64,000 nucleotides of DNA from Gammaproteobacteria bacterium (GCA_024235035.1 JACKNE010000010.1:1-64000); one strand, 5' to 3'; shown: positions 1 through 9,290, numbered from the stretch's first letter. Numbers and translations are program-made. The notes: a model not told the origin generated them from the letters alone.

Positions 1-181
1 AATCCCAGTCCAGCACCTTATCCCAGGGTTTGAACCAGGTGACGAGTTGATTGGCCTGCTCCGCCCAGAAGCCTTCGGGGTCATCGACCGAACGCTTGTA
101 CATCTCCAGGTATTGGTCGTTGTTGATCCAGGCGTGGGCGGCGACTTCAGCGGGCACCGGATAAAGTTTGGCTTCGGACAT
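1..181 (-). CDS. acs: Acetyl-CoA synthetase, N-terminal part (runs off window)
   Basis: The minus strand reads about 60 residues from an ATG at 181, beginning MSEAKLYPVP and continuing through DPEGFWAEQA and TWFKPWDKVLDWD before leaving the window. This is the N-terminal segment typical of AMP-forming acetyl-CoA synthetases, which activate acetate through acetyl-adenylate in the cytoplasm. The catalytic adenylation motifs would lie outside the window. The start is supported by a GGAG-type ribosome binding site about 10 bases upstream. The gene lies downstream of ppdK on the same strand but is separated from it by about 320 bases and a terminator, so it is probably transcribed on its own. Propionyl-CoA synthetase is a less likely alternative because only the N-terminus is visible. 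Confidence 0.85.
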   Translation of the reverse strand, partial: MSEAKLYPVPAEVAAHAWINNDQYLEMYKRSVDDPEGFWAEQANQLVTWFKPWDKVLDWD

Positions 182-501
182 TACCGTGTTTCTCCAGATG
201 GTGGTTGGATAGGTTTGAGATATACCGGGAATAGAGCCGGTGGAGAAAATGCTGCAAGAAAGCGCTTGCAGCCAAATTTTTGAGTTTCAGTGTAGTTGAT
301 AAATTTGTCGAATCCAGTCAATCCATTGACTGGCGTATTTTGCAATACGCTTCGCCAAGGCCAGCATACCTGTTGTTTCGCAAGATCATGTTCATGGTTC
401 TCTCCATGAGAACGATAAATCCCTCCGAAAAAACAGGGGCGACCGCGGCCGCCCCTGACATTCCAACAATAGCGGCGCCGCCTGAAGGGCGCCACCTATG
501 C
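182..501. other. Intergenic region between ppdK and acs
   Basis: About 320 bases without a convincing gene. It carries the ppdK terminator near 427-457 and should contain the acs promoter. No other structure was recognised; small reading frames here are not supported by any family resemblance. Confidence 0.6.
427..457 (-). terminator. Rho-independent terminator of ppdK
   Basis: Read on the minus strand, a GC-rich hairpin (stem AGGGGCG / CGCCCCT around a GC-rich loop) is followed directly by a run of six T. It lies about 45-75 bases beyond the ppdK stop codon and is oriented to end ppdK transcription before acs. Confidence 0.85.
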
Positions 502-3270
502 TCAGCCGCTGGTAGCTGGCTGGAATTCGTCTTCCAGTAACTTGGCGTGCGCCGCTGCCAGTCGGGCAATCGGCACTCGGGGCGACGAGCAGGACACATA
601 GGTCAGATTGGCGTAATGGCAGAAGCGCATCGAAGCCGGATGACCGCCTTGTTCACCGCAAATGCCGACCTTGAGACCACCGCGGGTCTTCCGACCATTT
701 TCAACCGCAAACTGCATGAGTTGACCAACGCCAGCCGTATCCAGCGCCTCAAACGGGTTATCCTTGAGAATCGAGGCGGAGTTGTAGAACGGCAGGAACT
801 TGTTCTCGGCATCCTCGCGCGAGAACGAGAAGGTGGCCTGGGTCAGGTCGTTGGTGCCAAAGGAGAAGAACTCAGCCACACCGGCGATTTCGCCGGCGCG
901 CAGACAGGCTCTTACGACTTCCATCATGGTGCCAAACTCGAAATGCACCTTAACGGCGTATTTGGCCTCGACCTGGGGCAGCACCTCGTCGACCAGTGCT
1001 TTCACCCGCTTCAGCTCTTCCACGGTGCACACCTGCGGCACCATGATTTCAGGATGAACATTGACCTTCTCCTGGATACATTCCGCCGCCGCTTCCAGAA
1101 TGGCGCGGATCTGCATCTTGTAAATCTCGGGATAGGTCAGACCCAGGCGGACGCCGCGATGACCGAGCATCGGGTTGATTTCGTGCAGGGCGCGCGCCTT
1201 CTGCAGGATTTCTTCCTTCTTGGCCAACACGTCGGAGACCAGATGGCTATCGTTCAGGATGCCCAACTGTTCGACCGCTTTCGGGTTGACCTGGCTGAGA
1301 ATCTGGCTGATCGCCTCCAAACCCTGTGCGGTTTGCCGCAGATGGCGCAGATGCTCGATGTCGTCGATCAAGGTCTGCTCGGAGGGCAGGAACTCATGAA
1401 TCGGCGGATCCAGCAGACGGACCGTGACCGGACGCGGCGCCATAACCCGGAAGATTTCCTTGAAATCGCTGCGCTGCATCGGCAGCAACTTGGCCAAAGC
1501 AGCTTCGCGGTCCTCGGTAGTCTCGGCCAGAATCATTTCTAGCACGATGGGCAGGCGCTCCTTGGCGTTGAACATGCGCTCGGTGCGGCACAGGCCGATA
1601 CCCATCGCGCCATAGTTGGAAGCGCGCTGCGCCGCTTCCGGGGTGTCCGCATTGGCCATCACCTTGAGGGTGGCGATCTCGTCAGCCCAGCTCAGCAAAG
1701 TGCGCAGTTCCGGGGTGAATTCCGGCTCGACGGTGGGAACGGCGCCCAGGTAGACCTGGCCAGTGCCGCCATCGATGGTGACGACGTCACCCTCATGCAG
1801 CACCTTGTCGCCGATGATCGCTTGGCGCTGATGCACGTTGACCAGGATGTCTTCCGCGCCGACCACGCAGGGTTTGCCCATGCCGCGCGCCACGACCGCC
1901 GCGTGGGAGGTCTTGCCGCCACGGCTGGTCAGGATGCCCACGGCGGCGAAGAAGCCGTGGATATCTTCTGGCTTGGTTTCCTCACGCACCAGAATGATTT
2001 TTTCGTTGGAACCGCGCCCACGTTTCACGGCGGTGTCGGCGTCGAATACGATCTTGCCCGATGAGGCGCCGGGAGACGCGCCCATCCCGGTCGCTGCCGG
2101 AGCCACTTTTTGCTTGGGATCGAGCTGCGGGAACATCATCTGTTCGAGCGACTCAGGGTCGATGCGCAGCAACGCCTTTTCGCGGCTGATCAAACCCTCA
2201 TTGGCCATTTCCACCGAGCTGCGCACCATGCCCTGGGCGTTCATCTTGCCATTGCGGGTTTGCAGACAGTACAACACGCCCTTCTCGATGGTGTACTCGT
2301 AATCCTGCACTTCGTGGTAGTGGCCTTCCAGCTTGTTGCGCAACTCAACGAGCTGTGCGTACAGGGCCGGCATTTCGTCCTTCATCTCCGCGACCGGCTT
2401 CGGGGTGCGGATGCCGGCTACGACGTCTTCGCCTTGGGCGTTGACCAGATATTCGCCGTACATGACATTTTCGCCGGTGCCGGGATCGCGGGTGAAGCCC
2501 ACGCCGGTCGAACAGTCATTGCCCATGTTGCCAAACACCATGGTCACGATATTGACCGCGGTGCCGTTGGCCTGCGCTGGGGTGATCTTGAACTCGCGGC
2601 GATAATCGACCGCGCGCTGACCCATCCACGAGTTGAACACCGCCTTGACCGCCAGCTCCAACTGCTCAAAGGGGTCTTGCGGAAACGGCCGCCCGGTTTG
2701 CTCCTGAACGACTTGCAGGAACAACTGGCCGATATCGCGCAGATCTTCGGCGCTCAGGGCCACATCCACCTTCACCCCGGCGCGGCGCTTGATCGTCTCG
2801 AAGTGTTCGTCGAAGAAATGATCATCCACGCCGAGCGCAATCTTGCCGAACAACTGGATGAAGCGGCGGTAGGCGTCATAACCAAAGCGCTCGTTGCCGG
2901 TCAGCTTGATCAAGCCAGCGAGTGTCTTTTCGTTCAAGCCGAGATTGAGGATGGTGTCCATCATGCCTGGCATGGACATGGCGGAACCAGAGCGCACCGA
3001 AACCAAGAGGGGATTGTCAGCGCCACCGAATTGCTTGCCGGTTGCCTGCTCCAGCCAAGCCATGTGCTCGCGCAAGTCGCCCATGATCCCGTCGGGCAGG
3101 CGATTGTTGGCGTTGATGTAGTCCAAGCAGGCTTCGGTGGTGATCACAAAGCCCGGCGGCACCCGCAAACCAATCTGCGTCATCTCGCAGAGGTTGGCGC
3201 CCTTACCACCGAGCAGCATCTTATTCTTGCCATCCCCTTCGGTGTACTTGTAAATGTACTTTTTGGTCAT
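502..3270 (-). CDS. ppdK: Pyruvate, phosphate dikinase
   Basis: This 922-residue protein interconverts pyruvate, ATP and phosphate with phosphoenolpyruvate, AMP and pyrophosphate. The N-terminal ATP-grasp domain opens with the LLGGKGANLCEM nucleotide-binding motif. The central swivelling domain carries GGKTSHAAVVARGMGKPC, which contains the phospho-accepting histidine. The C-terminal PEP-utilising barrel includes the FGTNDLTQ motif near residue 800. The length is slightly above the roughly 880 usual for the family. The ATG at 3270 places the ATP-grasp motif at the expected distance. The gene is monocistronic with its own terminator, and an FNR-type box sits just upstream. In an organism that shuttles between oxic and anoxic growth, the enzyme could run in either glycolytic or gluconeogenic direction; that role is inferred. 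Confidence 0.97.
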   Translation of the reverse strand: MTKKYIYKYTEGDGKNKMLLGGKGANLCEMTQIGLRVPPGFVITTEACLDYINANNRLPDGIMGDLREHMAWLEQATGKQFGGADNPLLVSVRSGSAMSMPGMMDTILNLGLNEKTLAGLIKLTGNERFGYDAYRRFIQLFGKIALGVDDHFFDEHFETIKRRAGVKVDVALSAEDLRDIGQLFLQVVQEQTGRPFPQDPFEQLELAVKAVFNSWMGQRAVDYRREFKITPAQANGTAVNIVTMVFGNMGNDCSTGVGFTRDPGTGENVMYGEYLVNAQGEDVVAGIRTPKPVAEMKDEMPALYAQLVELRNKLEGHYHEVQDYEYTIEKGVLYCLQTRNGKMNAQGMVRSSVEMANEGLISREKALLRIDPESLEQMMFPQLDPKQKVAPAATGMGASPGASSGKIVFDADTAVKRGRGSNEKIILVREETKPEDIHGFFAAVGILTSRGGKTSHAAVVARGMGKPCVVGAEDILVNVHQRQAIIGDKVLHEGDVVTIDGGTGQVYLGAVPTVEPEFTPELRTLLSWADEIATLKVMANADTPEAAQRASNYGAMGIGLCRTERMFNAKERLPIVLEMILAETTEDREAALAKLLPMQRSDFKEIFRVMAPRPVTVRLLDPPIHEFLPSEQTLIDDIEHLRHLRQTAQGLEAISQILSQVNPKAVEQLGILNDSHLVSDVLAKKEEILQKARALHEINPMLGHRGVRLGLTYPEIYKMQIRAILEAAAECIQEKVNVHPEIMVPQVCTVEELKRVKALVDEVLPQVEAKYAVKVHFEFGTMMEVVRACLRAGEIAGVAEFFSFGTNDLTQATFSFSREDAENKFLPFYNSASILKDNPFEALDTAGVGQLMQFAVENGRKTRGGLKVGICGEQGGHPASMRFCHYANLTYVSCSSPRVPIARLAAAHAKLLEDEFQPATSG

Positions 3271-3286
3271 AACCCTGCCTTAAATA

Positions 3287-3300
3287 TTGATTTTGATCAA
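3287..3300 (-). promoter_or_regulatory. FNR/ANR-type box upstream of ppdK
   Basis: TTGAT-TTTG-ATCAA is a perfect match to the FNR-family consensus TTGAT-N4-ATCAA. Only 16 bases separate it from the ppdK start codon. That is too close for ordinary class II activation unless the mRNA is nearly leaderless, so repression or an unusual promoter layout is possible. Confidence 0.7.
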
Positions 3301-3631
3301 AATTCTGGTAAAAAAGATGGGTTTTCCCTCACCTTGCCAGCGCTTGGATGGCCCAGCAAAGCTTCAGTGATTCGCCCATCTGGTCTTGGTCGCCAGAATT
3401 GCGCGTGCGGAAAAGTCGTTGCCGGAGGTGCTGCAAACCGACGAAGACAACGATCCGTATCGTCCGCAAGGATAGCTTCACATTTCGCTAAATGCCAAGA
3501 CTAGCCCGGATTAAAGATGCCTGGCATCCGTTCGGTCATTTGACTTGCCGGTCGCTTGACGGGAAACTACCGGCTTTGATCGATCCACCGCCGTTCTCGG
3601 CGACCCATTTCCCAACTCTGCTGCCAGCCCC
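3301..3631. other. Intergenic region with a possible C-terminal gene remnant
   Basis: About 330 bases separate ppdK from ibaG and should contain the ibaG promoter. One plus-strand frame around 3380-3477 reads like the charged tail of a protein (LPEVLQTDEDNDPYRPQG then stop) but has an in-frame stop upstream and no start, so it may be a relic. No family was recognised. Confidence 0.35.
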
Positions 3632-3877
3632 ATGCAAGCCCACGATATCGAGCATCTGATTGAGGAACAACTACCGGGCGCGCGCGCCATCGTGCGCGGC
3701 GATGATGGCGTCCACTTTGAAGCTGTGGTCATCAGCGACGCTTTTGCCGGCAAATCGTTGATCCAGCAACACCGACTGGTCTATGCGGCGCTGGGTGGAC
3801 GGATGGAAAGCGAAGAAATCCATGCCCTGTCGCTGAAAACCTGTACCCCGGACGCCTGGCAAGAACGGCCATCCTGA
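3632..3877 (+). CDS. ibaG: BolA-family protein IbaG
   Basis: An 81-residue BolA/YrbA-like protein. The fold is marked by FEAVVISDAFAGKSLIQQHRLVY, where the conserved histidine can help bind an Fe-S cluster with monothiol glutaredoxins. The C-terminal segment GRMESEEIHALSLKTCTP is typical of IbaG rather than BolA proper. Its position 20 bases upstream of murA is the standard gammaproteobacterial arrangement, where ibaG follows the mla lipid-transport genes; those are absent here. The protein probably acts in Fe-S trafficking or acid response, by family analogy. Confidence 0.9.
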   Translation: MQAHDIEHLIEEQLPGARAIVRGDDGVHFEAVVISDAFAGKSLIQQHRLVYAALGGRMESEEIHALSLKTCTPDAWQERPS

Positions 3878-3897
3878 CCCTAACGGACCCTGCTTTC

Positions 3898-5157
3898 ATG
3901 AGCAAACTGATCATCAACGGTGGCGGACCCTTGCAAGGGGAACTGCGCGCTTCCGGCGCCAAGAATGCTGTGTTGCCGATTCTGGCCGCGACCCTGTTGG
4001 CCGATGCGCCCGTGACGATCCGCAATGTCCCGCACTTGCAGGATGTCACCACCACGATGGAACTATTGGGTCGGATGGGCGTGGACCTGGTGGTGAACGA
4101 AAAGATGAATATCCAGGTCGATCCTCAATCGATCCACAGCTTCCAGGCGCCCTACGAGCTGGTGCGGACCATGCGCGCCTCGATCTTGGTTCTGGGGCCG
4201 CTGATCGCCCGTTTCGGTCAAGCCGAGGTGTCGCTACCTGGCGGTTGCGCGATCGGCTCGCGACCGGTGAACCTACACATCAAAGGTCTGGAGGCGATGG
4301 GCGCCGATATCAAGGTCGAGAACGGTTACATTCGCGCCCGCGCCAACCGGCTTAAGGGCGCACATATCGTACTGGATCTGGTGACGGTGACCGGTACGGA
4401 AAATCTGTTGATGGCCGCGACTTTGGCGCAAGGTACGACCATCATCGAGAATGCGGCTCGTGAGCCGGAAGTCGTCGATCTGGCTGAGTTTTTGAACGCG
4501 ATAGGCGCGTGTATCAGCGGCGCTGGCACCGATACCCTGATCATCGAGGGCGTCGCGAGCCTGCATGGAGCTCATTATCAGATCTTGCCGGATCGTATCG
4601 AGACAGGTACTTATCTGCTGGCGGGCGCGATCACCGGTGGCCGGGTCAAGGTCAAGGATACCCGCCCAGATATTTTGGAAGCGGTGCTGCTCAAGCTGGA
4701 GGAAGCCGGCGCTCAGGTGAATACCGGCACGGACTGGATCGAGGTGGACATGCACGGTCGCCGGCCCAAAGCCGTGCGCATCCGCACCGCGCCTTACCCG
4801 GCCTTTCCGACCGATATGCAAGCTCAGTTCGTCGCTCTCAACGCTGTTGCCGAGGGTACCGGGATGATTACCGAAACGGTGTTCGAGAACCGCTTCATGC
4901 ATGTGCTGGAGTTGCAACGGATGGGTGCGCATATCGAACTGGAAGGCAATACAGCGGTGAGTATCGGTGTCCCCCGATTAACCGGTGCGCCCGTGATGGC
5001 GACGGATTTACGGGCTTCGGCCAGTCTGATCCTGGCGGCCTTGGTCGCCGAAGGCGAAACCGTGGTCGATCGTATCTATCACATCGATCGGGGCTATGAC
5101 TGCATCGAGGAAAAGCTGGCGCAACTGGGCGCCCGCATTCGTCGGACGCCGAGCTGA
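3898..5157 (+). CDS. murA: UDP-N-acetylglucosamine 1-carboxyvinyltransferase
   Basis: The 419-residue protein catalyses the first committed step of peptidoglycan synthesis, transfer of enolpyruvate from PEP to UDP-GlcNAc. The N-terminus has INGGGPLQGELRASGAKNAVLP, including the KN pair that contacts substrate. The catalytic loop LPGGCAIGSRPVNLH contains the cysteine targeted by fosfomycin. The C-terminus carries ATDLRASASLILAALVAEG. Length and motifs are fully typical. It lies 20 bases after ibaG and 6 bases before hisG, so ibaG-murA-hisG are probably cotranscribed. Confidence 0.98.
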   Translation: MSKLIINGGGPLQGELRASGAKNAVLPILAATLLADAPVTIRNVPHLQDVTTTMELLGRMGVDLVVNEKMNIQVDPQSIHSFQAPYELVRTMRASILVLGPLIARFGQAEVSLPGGCAIGSRPVNLHIKGLEAMGADIKVENGYIRARANRLKGAHIVLDLVTVTGTENLLMAATLAQGTTIIENAAREPEVVDLAEFLNAIGACISGAGTDTLIIEGVASLHGAHYQILPDRIETGTYLLAGAITGGRVKVKDTRPDILEAVLLKLEEAGAQVNTGTDWIEVDMHGRRPKAVRIRTAPYPAFPTDMQAQFVALNAVAEGTGMITETVFENRFMHVLELQRMGAHIELEGNTAVSIGVPRLTGAPVMATDLRASASLILAALVAEGETVVDRIYHIDRGYDCIEEKLAQLGARIRRTPS

Positions 5158-5163
5158 TCATCC

Positions 5164-5796
5164 ATGAGCACTTTACTGACGATTGCTCTCTCCAAAGGCC
5201 GTATCTTCAAGGAAACGCTACCGTTGTTGGCCGCAGCAGGCATCGTTCCGGCGGATGATCCGGAAACCAGCCGCAAGCTGATTCTCGATACGGATCAGCC
5301 GGAAGTGAAACTGGTAATCATCCGCGCCACCGACGTACCGACTTACGTGCAGTATGGCGCGGCGGACCTGGGCGTGGCGGGCAAGGATGTATTGCTGGAA
5401 CATGGCGGCGAGGGACTCTACGAGCCGCTGGATTTGCAGATTGCCCGCTGCCGATTGATGGTCGCTGGCCATCCCGATCGCCAGCCTCGGCTGAGCCGGC
5501 CACGGATCGCGACCAAGTATGTCAACACCACTCGTCGTTGGTTTGCCGATCAGGGGCGACAGGTCGAAGTCATCAAGCTGTACGGGTCGATGGAGTTGGC
5601 GCCATTGGTGGGTTTGGCCGATTACATCGTCGATGTCGTGGATACCGGTAACACGCTCAAGGCCAATGGCTTGGCGCCGCTCGAACATATCGCTGACATC
5701 AGCTCGCGGTTAATTGTCAACAAAGCGGCGATGAAAATGAAACATACCCGGATCAAGGCGATCATGGAATGTATGGCGACAGCAGTGGGCGTTTGA
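5164..5796 (+). CDS. hisG: ATP phosphoribosyltransferase, short form
   Basis: The 210-residue short-form HisG catalyses the first step of histidine synthesis, joining ATP and PRPP. Visible motifs are ALSKGRIFKETLPLL at the N-terminus, the VQYGAADLGVAGKDVLLE segment and the PRPP-binding stretch VDVVDTGNTLKANGL. The C-terminal regulatory domain of long HisG is absent, so activity should require a HisZ partner, which is not in this window. The ATG is 6 bases past the murA stop, implying translational coupling. hisD follows after an 85-base gap. Confidence 0.97.
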   Translation: MSTLLTIALSKGRIFKETLPLLAAAGIVPADDPETSRKLILDTDQPEVKLVIIRATDVPTYVQYGAADLGVAGKDVLLEHGGEGLYEPLDLQIARCRLMVAGHPDRQPRLSRPRIATKYVNTTRRWFADQGRQVEVIKLYGSMELAPLVGLADYIVDVVDTGNTLKANGLAPLEHIADISSRLIVNKAAMKMKHTRIKAIMECMATAVGV

Positions 5797-5881
5797 TCGC
5801 CCGGTCTGGACAGATGCGCCTTGGACAAAGGATCATGACGTTGGGCTTTGCAAGTTCGGTCCAACCCACTCCGGAATTTCG

Positions 5882-7189
5882 ATGATGCCGACCATGCAAC
5901 GTTTGAACACGACCGAAGCCGATTTCTGGCCGCGCCTGGAAGCGCTGACCGCTTGGGAAGGGGTCGCCGATGAAGCGATAACCGCCACGGTGCGGGAGAT
6001 TCTCGCCCAGGTGCGCCGGCGTGGCGATGCCGCCCTGCTGGAATACACCCAGCGTTTCGACCGACTCGACGCTGGGCAAGCAGCTGATCTGGAAATTCCC
6101 GTTGACCGGCGGCGACAAGCGCTGGCGATGCTTCCCGCCGAACAGCGCGCGGCGCTGGAAACCGCCGCTGCCCGGATTCGCACTTATGCGGAACGGCAGA
6201 AACTGGAGTCCTGGAGCGTTGCCGAAGCGGATGGTACGGTCCTTGGCCAACGGGTCACGCCGCTGGATCGGGTTGGGTTGTACGTCCCCGGTGGCAAGGC
6301 GGCCTATCCCTCCTCGGTGCTGATGAACGCCATTCCCGCCAAGGTCGCCGGAGTGCCGGAAGTGGTGATGGTCGCGCCAGCGCCGGGCGGTGAATTGAAT
6401 GAGTTGGTGCTGGCCGCCGCCACCGTGGCCGGCGTAGACCGGGTGTTTACCCTGGGTGGGGCGCAGGCTGTTGCGGCGCTGGCTTATGGCACGGCGACCG
6501 TGCCGCGCGTGGACAAGATCGTCGGGCCGGGCAATATCTACGTGGCCGCCGCCAAGCGGCAGGTCTTCGGCGTGGTGGGCATCGACATGATCGCGGGTCC
6601 GTCGGAAATCCTGGTGGTCTGCGATGGCTTGACCGATCCGGACTGGATCGCCATGGACCTGTTTTCGCAGGCTGAACACGATGAGGATGCCCAGCCTATC
6701 CTGGTCAGCGCGGATGTAGCGTTCATGGAGCGGGTCGTGGCTAGCGTCGAGCGCTTATTGCCGGAGATGGAGCGACGGGCGGTGATCGAAGCTTCCCTGA
6801 CCCGGCGGGCGGTGCTGATTCAGGTGCGGGATCTGGCCGAGGCGGCGGAGGTGGTGAACTTCATCGCCCCAGAGCATCTGGAATTGTCGCTGGAAAGGCC
6901 GGAAGAGTGGCTGCCGGCGATTCGCCACGCGGGCGCGATCTTCATGGGGCGCTATACCGCCGAAGCCTTGGGCGATTATTGCGCCGGTCCCAATCATGTG
7001 TTGCCGACTTCCCGCACTGCCCGGTTTTCTTCGCCGCTCGGCGTTTATGACTTTCAGAAGCGCACCAGCCTGATCCATTGCTCGCCCGCTGGGGCCGCCA
7101 TGCTGGGCCGAACGGCGTCGATTCTGGCCCGCGGCGAGGGTTTGACGGCGCACGCCCGGTCGGCGGAGTTGCGGTTGGAAAGGACCTGA
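5882..7189 (+). CDS. hisD: Histidinol dehydrogenase
   Basis: The 435-residue zinc enzyme performs the last two steps of histidine synthesis, oxidising L-histidinol to histidine with two NAD. Diagnostic segments are YVPGGKAAYPSSVLMNAIPA, the GGAQAVAALAYGT stretch, VGPGNIYVAAAKRQVFG and DMIAGPSEILVV. The conserved HDEDAQ and GPNHVLPT segments supply zinc ligands and catalytic residues. Two ATG codons lie at the beginning (5882 and 5894). The gene follows hisG and is convergent with the peptidoglycan-acting gene at 7243. A weak inverted repeat around 7220-7250 without a T-run could contribute to termination. Confidence 0.97.
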   Translation: MMPTMQRLNTTEADFWPRLEALTAWEGVADEAITATVREILAQVRRRGDAALLEYTQRFDRLDAGQAADLEIPVDRRRQALAMLPAEQRAALETAAARIRTYAERQKLESWSVAEADGTVLGQRVTPLDRVGLYVPGGKAAYPSSVLMNAIPAKVAGVPEVVMVAPAPGGELNELVLAAATVAGVDRVFTLGGAQAVAALAYGTATVPRVDKIVGPGNIYVAAAKRQVFGVVGIDMIAGPSEILVVCDGLTDPDWIAMDLFSQAEHDEDAQPILVSADVAFMERVVASVERLLPEMERRAVIEASLTRRAVLIQVRDLAEAAEVVNFIAPEHLELSLERPEEWLPAIRHAGAIFMGRYTAEALGDYCAGPNHVLPTSRTARFSSPLGVYDFQKRTSLIHCSPAGAAMLGRTASILARGEGLTAHARSAELRLERT

Positions 7190-7242
7190 CACCATCACGA
7201 CCGAGCCGGGGATGTTGCTTTTGAGGTAAAGCCAATCCTGCT

Positions 7243-8670
7243 TTATCCTCGATGCATGCCTCGGCTATAGTCGATGAATCCTTTGTTGATGCCATTGATT
7301 TTGCGTCGGTCGCGGCGAAAGACGCCGATCCCTTCTCTGCCGCCGGCCTGATTGGTATTGCCTTCGATGGTCACGAGTTTTCCGCCTTCGACGCGCTCGA
7401 CGAGGCCGGTATGGCCCGCACCGCCAGGATCGCCGGTGTCGAGGATGAAGATCATACCAGGTTGGATCAAGAGTGGATCGGCTTCCGCTTGCGCGTGAGT
7501 GATCCGGCGAATGCCTGCTTGTCCGGCTCGATTCCAGTGGTCGAGGACCCCGGCTGTGTTGATGCAGGGATTATCGGCGCCGAGTTCTCGGGCTGCTTGT
7601 GCGAAACACCAATAGACAAACGCGGCGCACCAGGGATAACCGCCTGCGAGACCCGTGCTGGCTAGATATTCTTCGACACGTGCGCCGCGATTCGAGCCGG
7701 GTGGGTCCTCAAGTACGCCGATTTCCTTGCGGGCGATTTCCAGCAGCTTGGCCAATAGCGGCACTTCGGAGGGACGGACCCGCACGCGGGGTAGGGAAGC
7801 TGCACCGAACAACGCTTCCCAGGTCAGGGAGCCGACGATTCCATCGATGAGCAACGACTCGCCGTCACCGTCTTGGCTGCGGGCTTGAAACAGGCGCACG
7901 GCTGCTTCGGTCTTGCTCCCGAAATCGCCATCGACGGTCAGCGGTGGATGAGCGCAGCCGAGTGCGTTGAGGCGGCGTTGGATCAGTTGGACTGGGCGGC
8001 TGTCTTCTTCGCCTTGACGAATCAGACGCCCAGGGTAGGGAGGAGCTCCCGCCGCTTCGGGGCCTGCCGTGGGCGTTTCTTCGACGAACATCACGTTCCC
8101 GCGCTGTTCTAGGACTTTGAGCAGCGTCGCCGCGCCACATTGCCCGGAGATCAGCTCGGGATCGAATCGACCATCCGCCGCATATTTGCCCTTGGTGTAA
8201 TGATTGGAGAAAGACCAGAGGTAGGGAGAAAGTACATCGGGGTGGAACTGGCGATAACCCCAGCCGTTGTAGCTCTCCAGTTTGAACAGGGTTCCCGGCA
8301 GGCTCCAATCCGACCAACCGGTCATGCCATCGAAACGCAGCGCATCCACGGCGGATTCCAGCCAGGTGAAGGGTGGGTTGCCTGGCGGGCGGTTCGCCGG
8401 TACATGGGTGGTCTTGGCGTGGAGTGGATCGCCGTTGTGGAGGTGTCGGTCGAAGCGTAGGCTCGATTCCATGGCATGGATGACAGCGATCACTTGCCAA
8501 GGAACGCTGGTGGCGCCGCTGGCGGATTCGTATTGTTCCTTCTGGCTGAGGATGCGATCGACGAGTCGATTGACGGCGGTCAGGTGATCGGGATTCGGGG
8601 CGCAGGTGTTGAAAAGGTGGGTATATTCATCCCGAAGATCTTGATGCAAGGTGATGGATGTAGTAGGCAT
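7243..8670 (-). CDS. Peptidoglycan-acting protein (lysozyme-like, PG-binding, CHAP-like)
   Basis: A 475-residue protein with three recognisable parts. Residues about 50-190 resemble phage-type lysozyme-like domains, with a candidate catalytic glutamate in IHAMESSLRFDRHLHNGDPL and the PFTWLESAVDAL segment. Residues about 210-290 match a peptidoglycan-binding helical domain (IQRRLNALGC and VDGDFGSKTEAAVRLFQ). The C-terminal part resembles CHAP/NlpC-like amidases, with YPWCAAFVYWCF providing a candidate nucleophilic cysteine and GHTGLVERVEGG a candidate histidine. There is no clear signal peptide, so export would need a holin-like or dedicated route. No phage genes surround it. It could be a cell-wall hydrolase, a prophage remnant or an effector; the specific role is not established. 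Confidence 0.75.
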   Translation of the reverse strand: MPTTSITLHQDLRDEYTHLFNTCAPNPDHLTAVNRLVDRILSQKEQYESASGATSVPWQVIAVIHAMESSLRFDRHLHNGDPLHAKTTHVPANRPPGNPPFTWLESAVDALRFDGMTGWSDWSLPGTLFKLESYNGWGYRQFHPDVLSPYLWSFSNHYTKGKYAADGRFDPELISGQCGAATLLKVLEQRGNVMFVEETPTAGPEAAGAPPYPGRLIRQGEEDSRPVQLIQRRLNALGCAHPPLTVDGDFGSKTEAAVRLFQARSQDGDGESLLIDGIVGSLTWEALFGAASLPRVRVRPSEVPLLAKLLEIARKEIGVLEDPPGSNRGARVEEYLASTGLAGGYPWCAAFVYWCFAQAARELGADNPCINTAGVLDHWNRAGQAGIRRITHAQAEADPLLIQPGMIFILDTGDPGGAGHTGLVERVEGGKLVTIEGNTNQAGGREGIGVFRRDRRKINGINKGFIDYSRGMHRG

Positions 8671-8696
8671 TTTTACACTCCTATCAATGCGGGAGG

Positions 8697-9290
8697 CTAT
8701 CGATGAGTGGCTTTATCACCCCAGATTTCTTTCAACCGATTGTCGCGTCCACAATTCCATCGATAGAACTGATAGCGGGTTGGACTCTTTTTGTAAAAAT
8801 CTTGGTGGTAACTTTCGTCACCCTGAATAGGGTAGAAGGTCGATGCATTCAATATCGGCGTAACGATTTTCTGATCAGGAAACTGCTTCTCGATATTTCT
8901 TTTGGATGCTTCGGCAATTTTTCTTTCAGCATCGTTGCTTACGAAGATGGCGCTCAGATAGCTGGGGCCTTTGTCGCAAAATTGGCCTGTCGCATCAAAA
9001 GGGTCGATATTCACCCAATAATATTCTAATAACTCTTGATAGCTGACGATATTTGGATCATAGGTAATTTCGACGGCTTCGTAGTGACCTTGATGATTTC
9101 CATTATAGGTGGGGTTTTTTAACGTACCTCCTGTGAATCCAGAGATTACATCGGTGACGCCTTCGAGTTTCTCGAAATCCGATTCCATACACCAAAAGCA
9201 CCCGCCAGCTAATATCGCTTTTTCAGCGATTGCGTTGGAAGCAGAAAATAAGGTAAGAAAAATTACTAAAACATTCAGTTTTTTGTTCAC
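8697..9290 (-). CDS. msrA: Peptide methionine-S-sulfoxide reductase, exported
   Basis: The 197-residue MsrA repairs oxidised methionine in proteins. An N-terminal hydrophobic signal (VLVIFLTLFSASNAIA) suggests periplasmic location. The catalytic motif GGCFWCMESDFEKL follows right after it, with GFTGG and HYEAVEITYDP further along. The start is a GTG at 9290 with a GAGGA ribosome binding site. It lies 26 bases upstream of the peptidoglycan-acting gene on the same strand. The gene marks the boundary between ordinary chromosome and the AT-rich cassette region at higher coordinates. Confidence 0.95.
   Translation of the reverse strand: MNKKLNVLVIFLTLFSASNAIAEKAILAGGCFWCMESDFEKLEGVTDVISGFTGGTLKNPTYNGNHQGHYEAVEITYDPNIVSYQELLEYYWVNIDPFDATGQFCDKGPSYLSAIFVSNDAERKIAEASKRNIEKQFPDQKIVTPILNASTFYPIQGDESYHQDFYKKSPTRYQFYRWNCGRDNRLKEIWGDKATHR

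Noticed and set aside
547..1542. 331-residue plus-strand frame opposite ppdK
   Set aside because: Same shadow effect; the minus-strand protein has every PPDK motif.
2110..3504. 464-residue plus-strand frame opposite ppdK
   Set aside because: It is antisense to a highly conserved ppdK gene, has no recognisable domain and arises from high-GC codon structure.
5762..6679. 305-residue frame antisense to hisD
   Set aside because: Histidine/glycine-rich shadow of hisD with no domain.
7215..7255. Hairpin between hisD and the peptidoglycan-acting gene as a terminator
   Set aside because: The stem GAGGTAAAGC/GCTTTATCCTC is plausible but no T-run follows on either strand, so it is not listed as a terminator.
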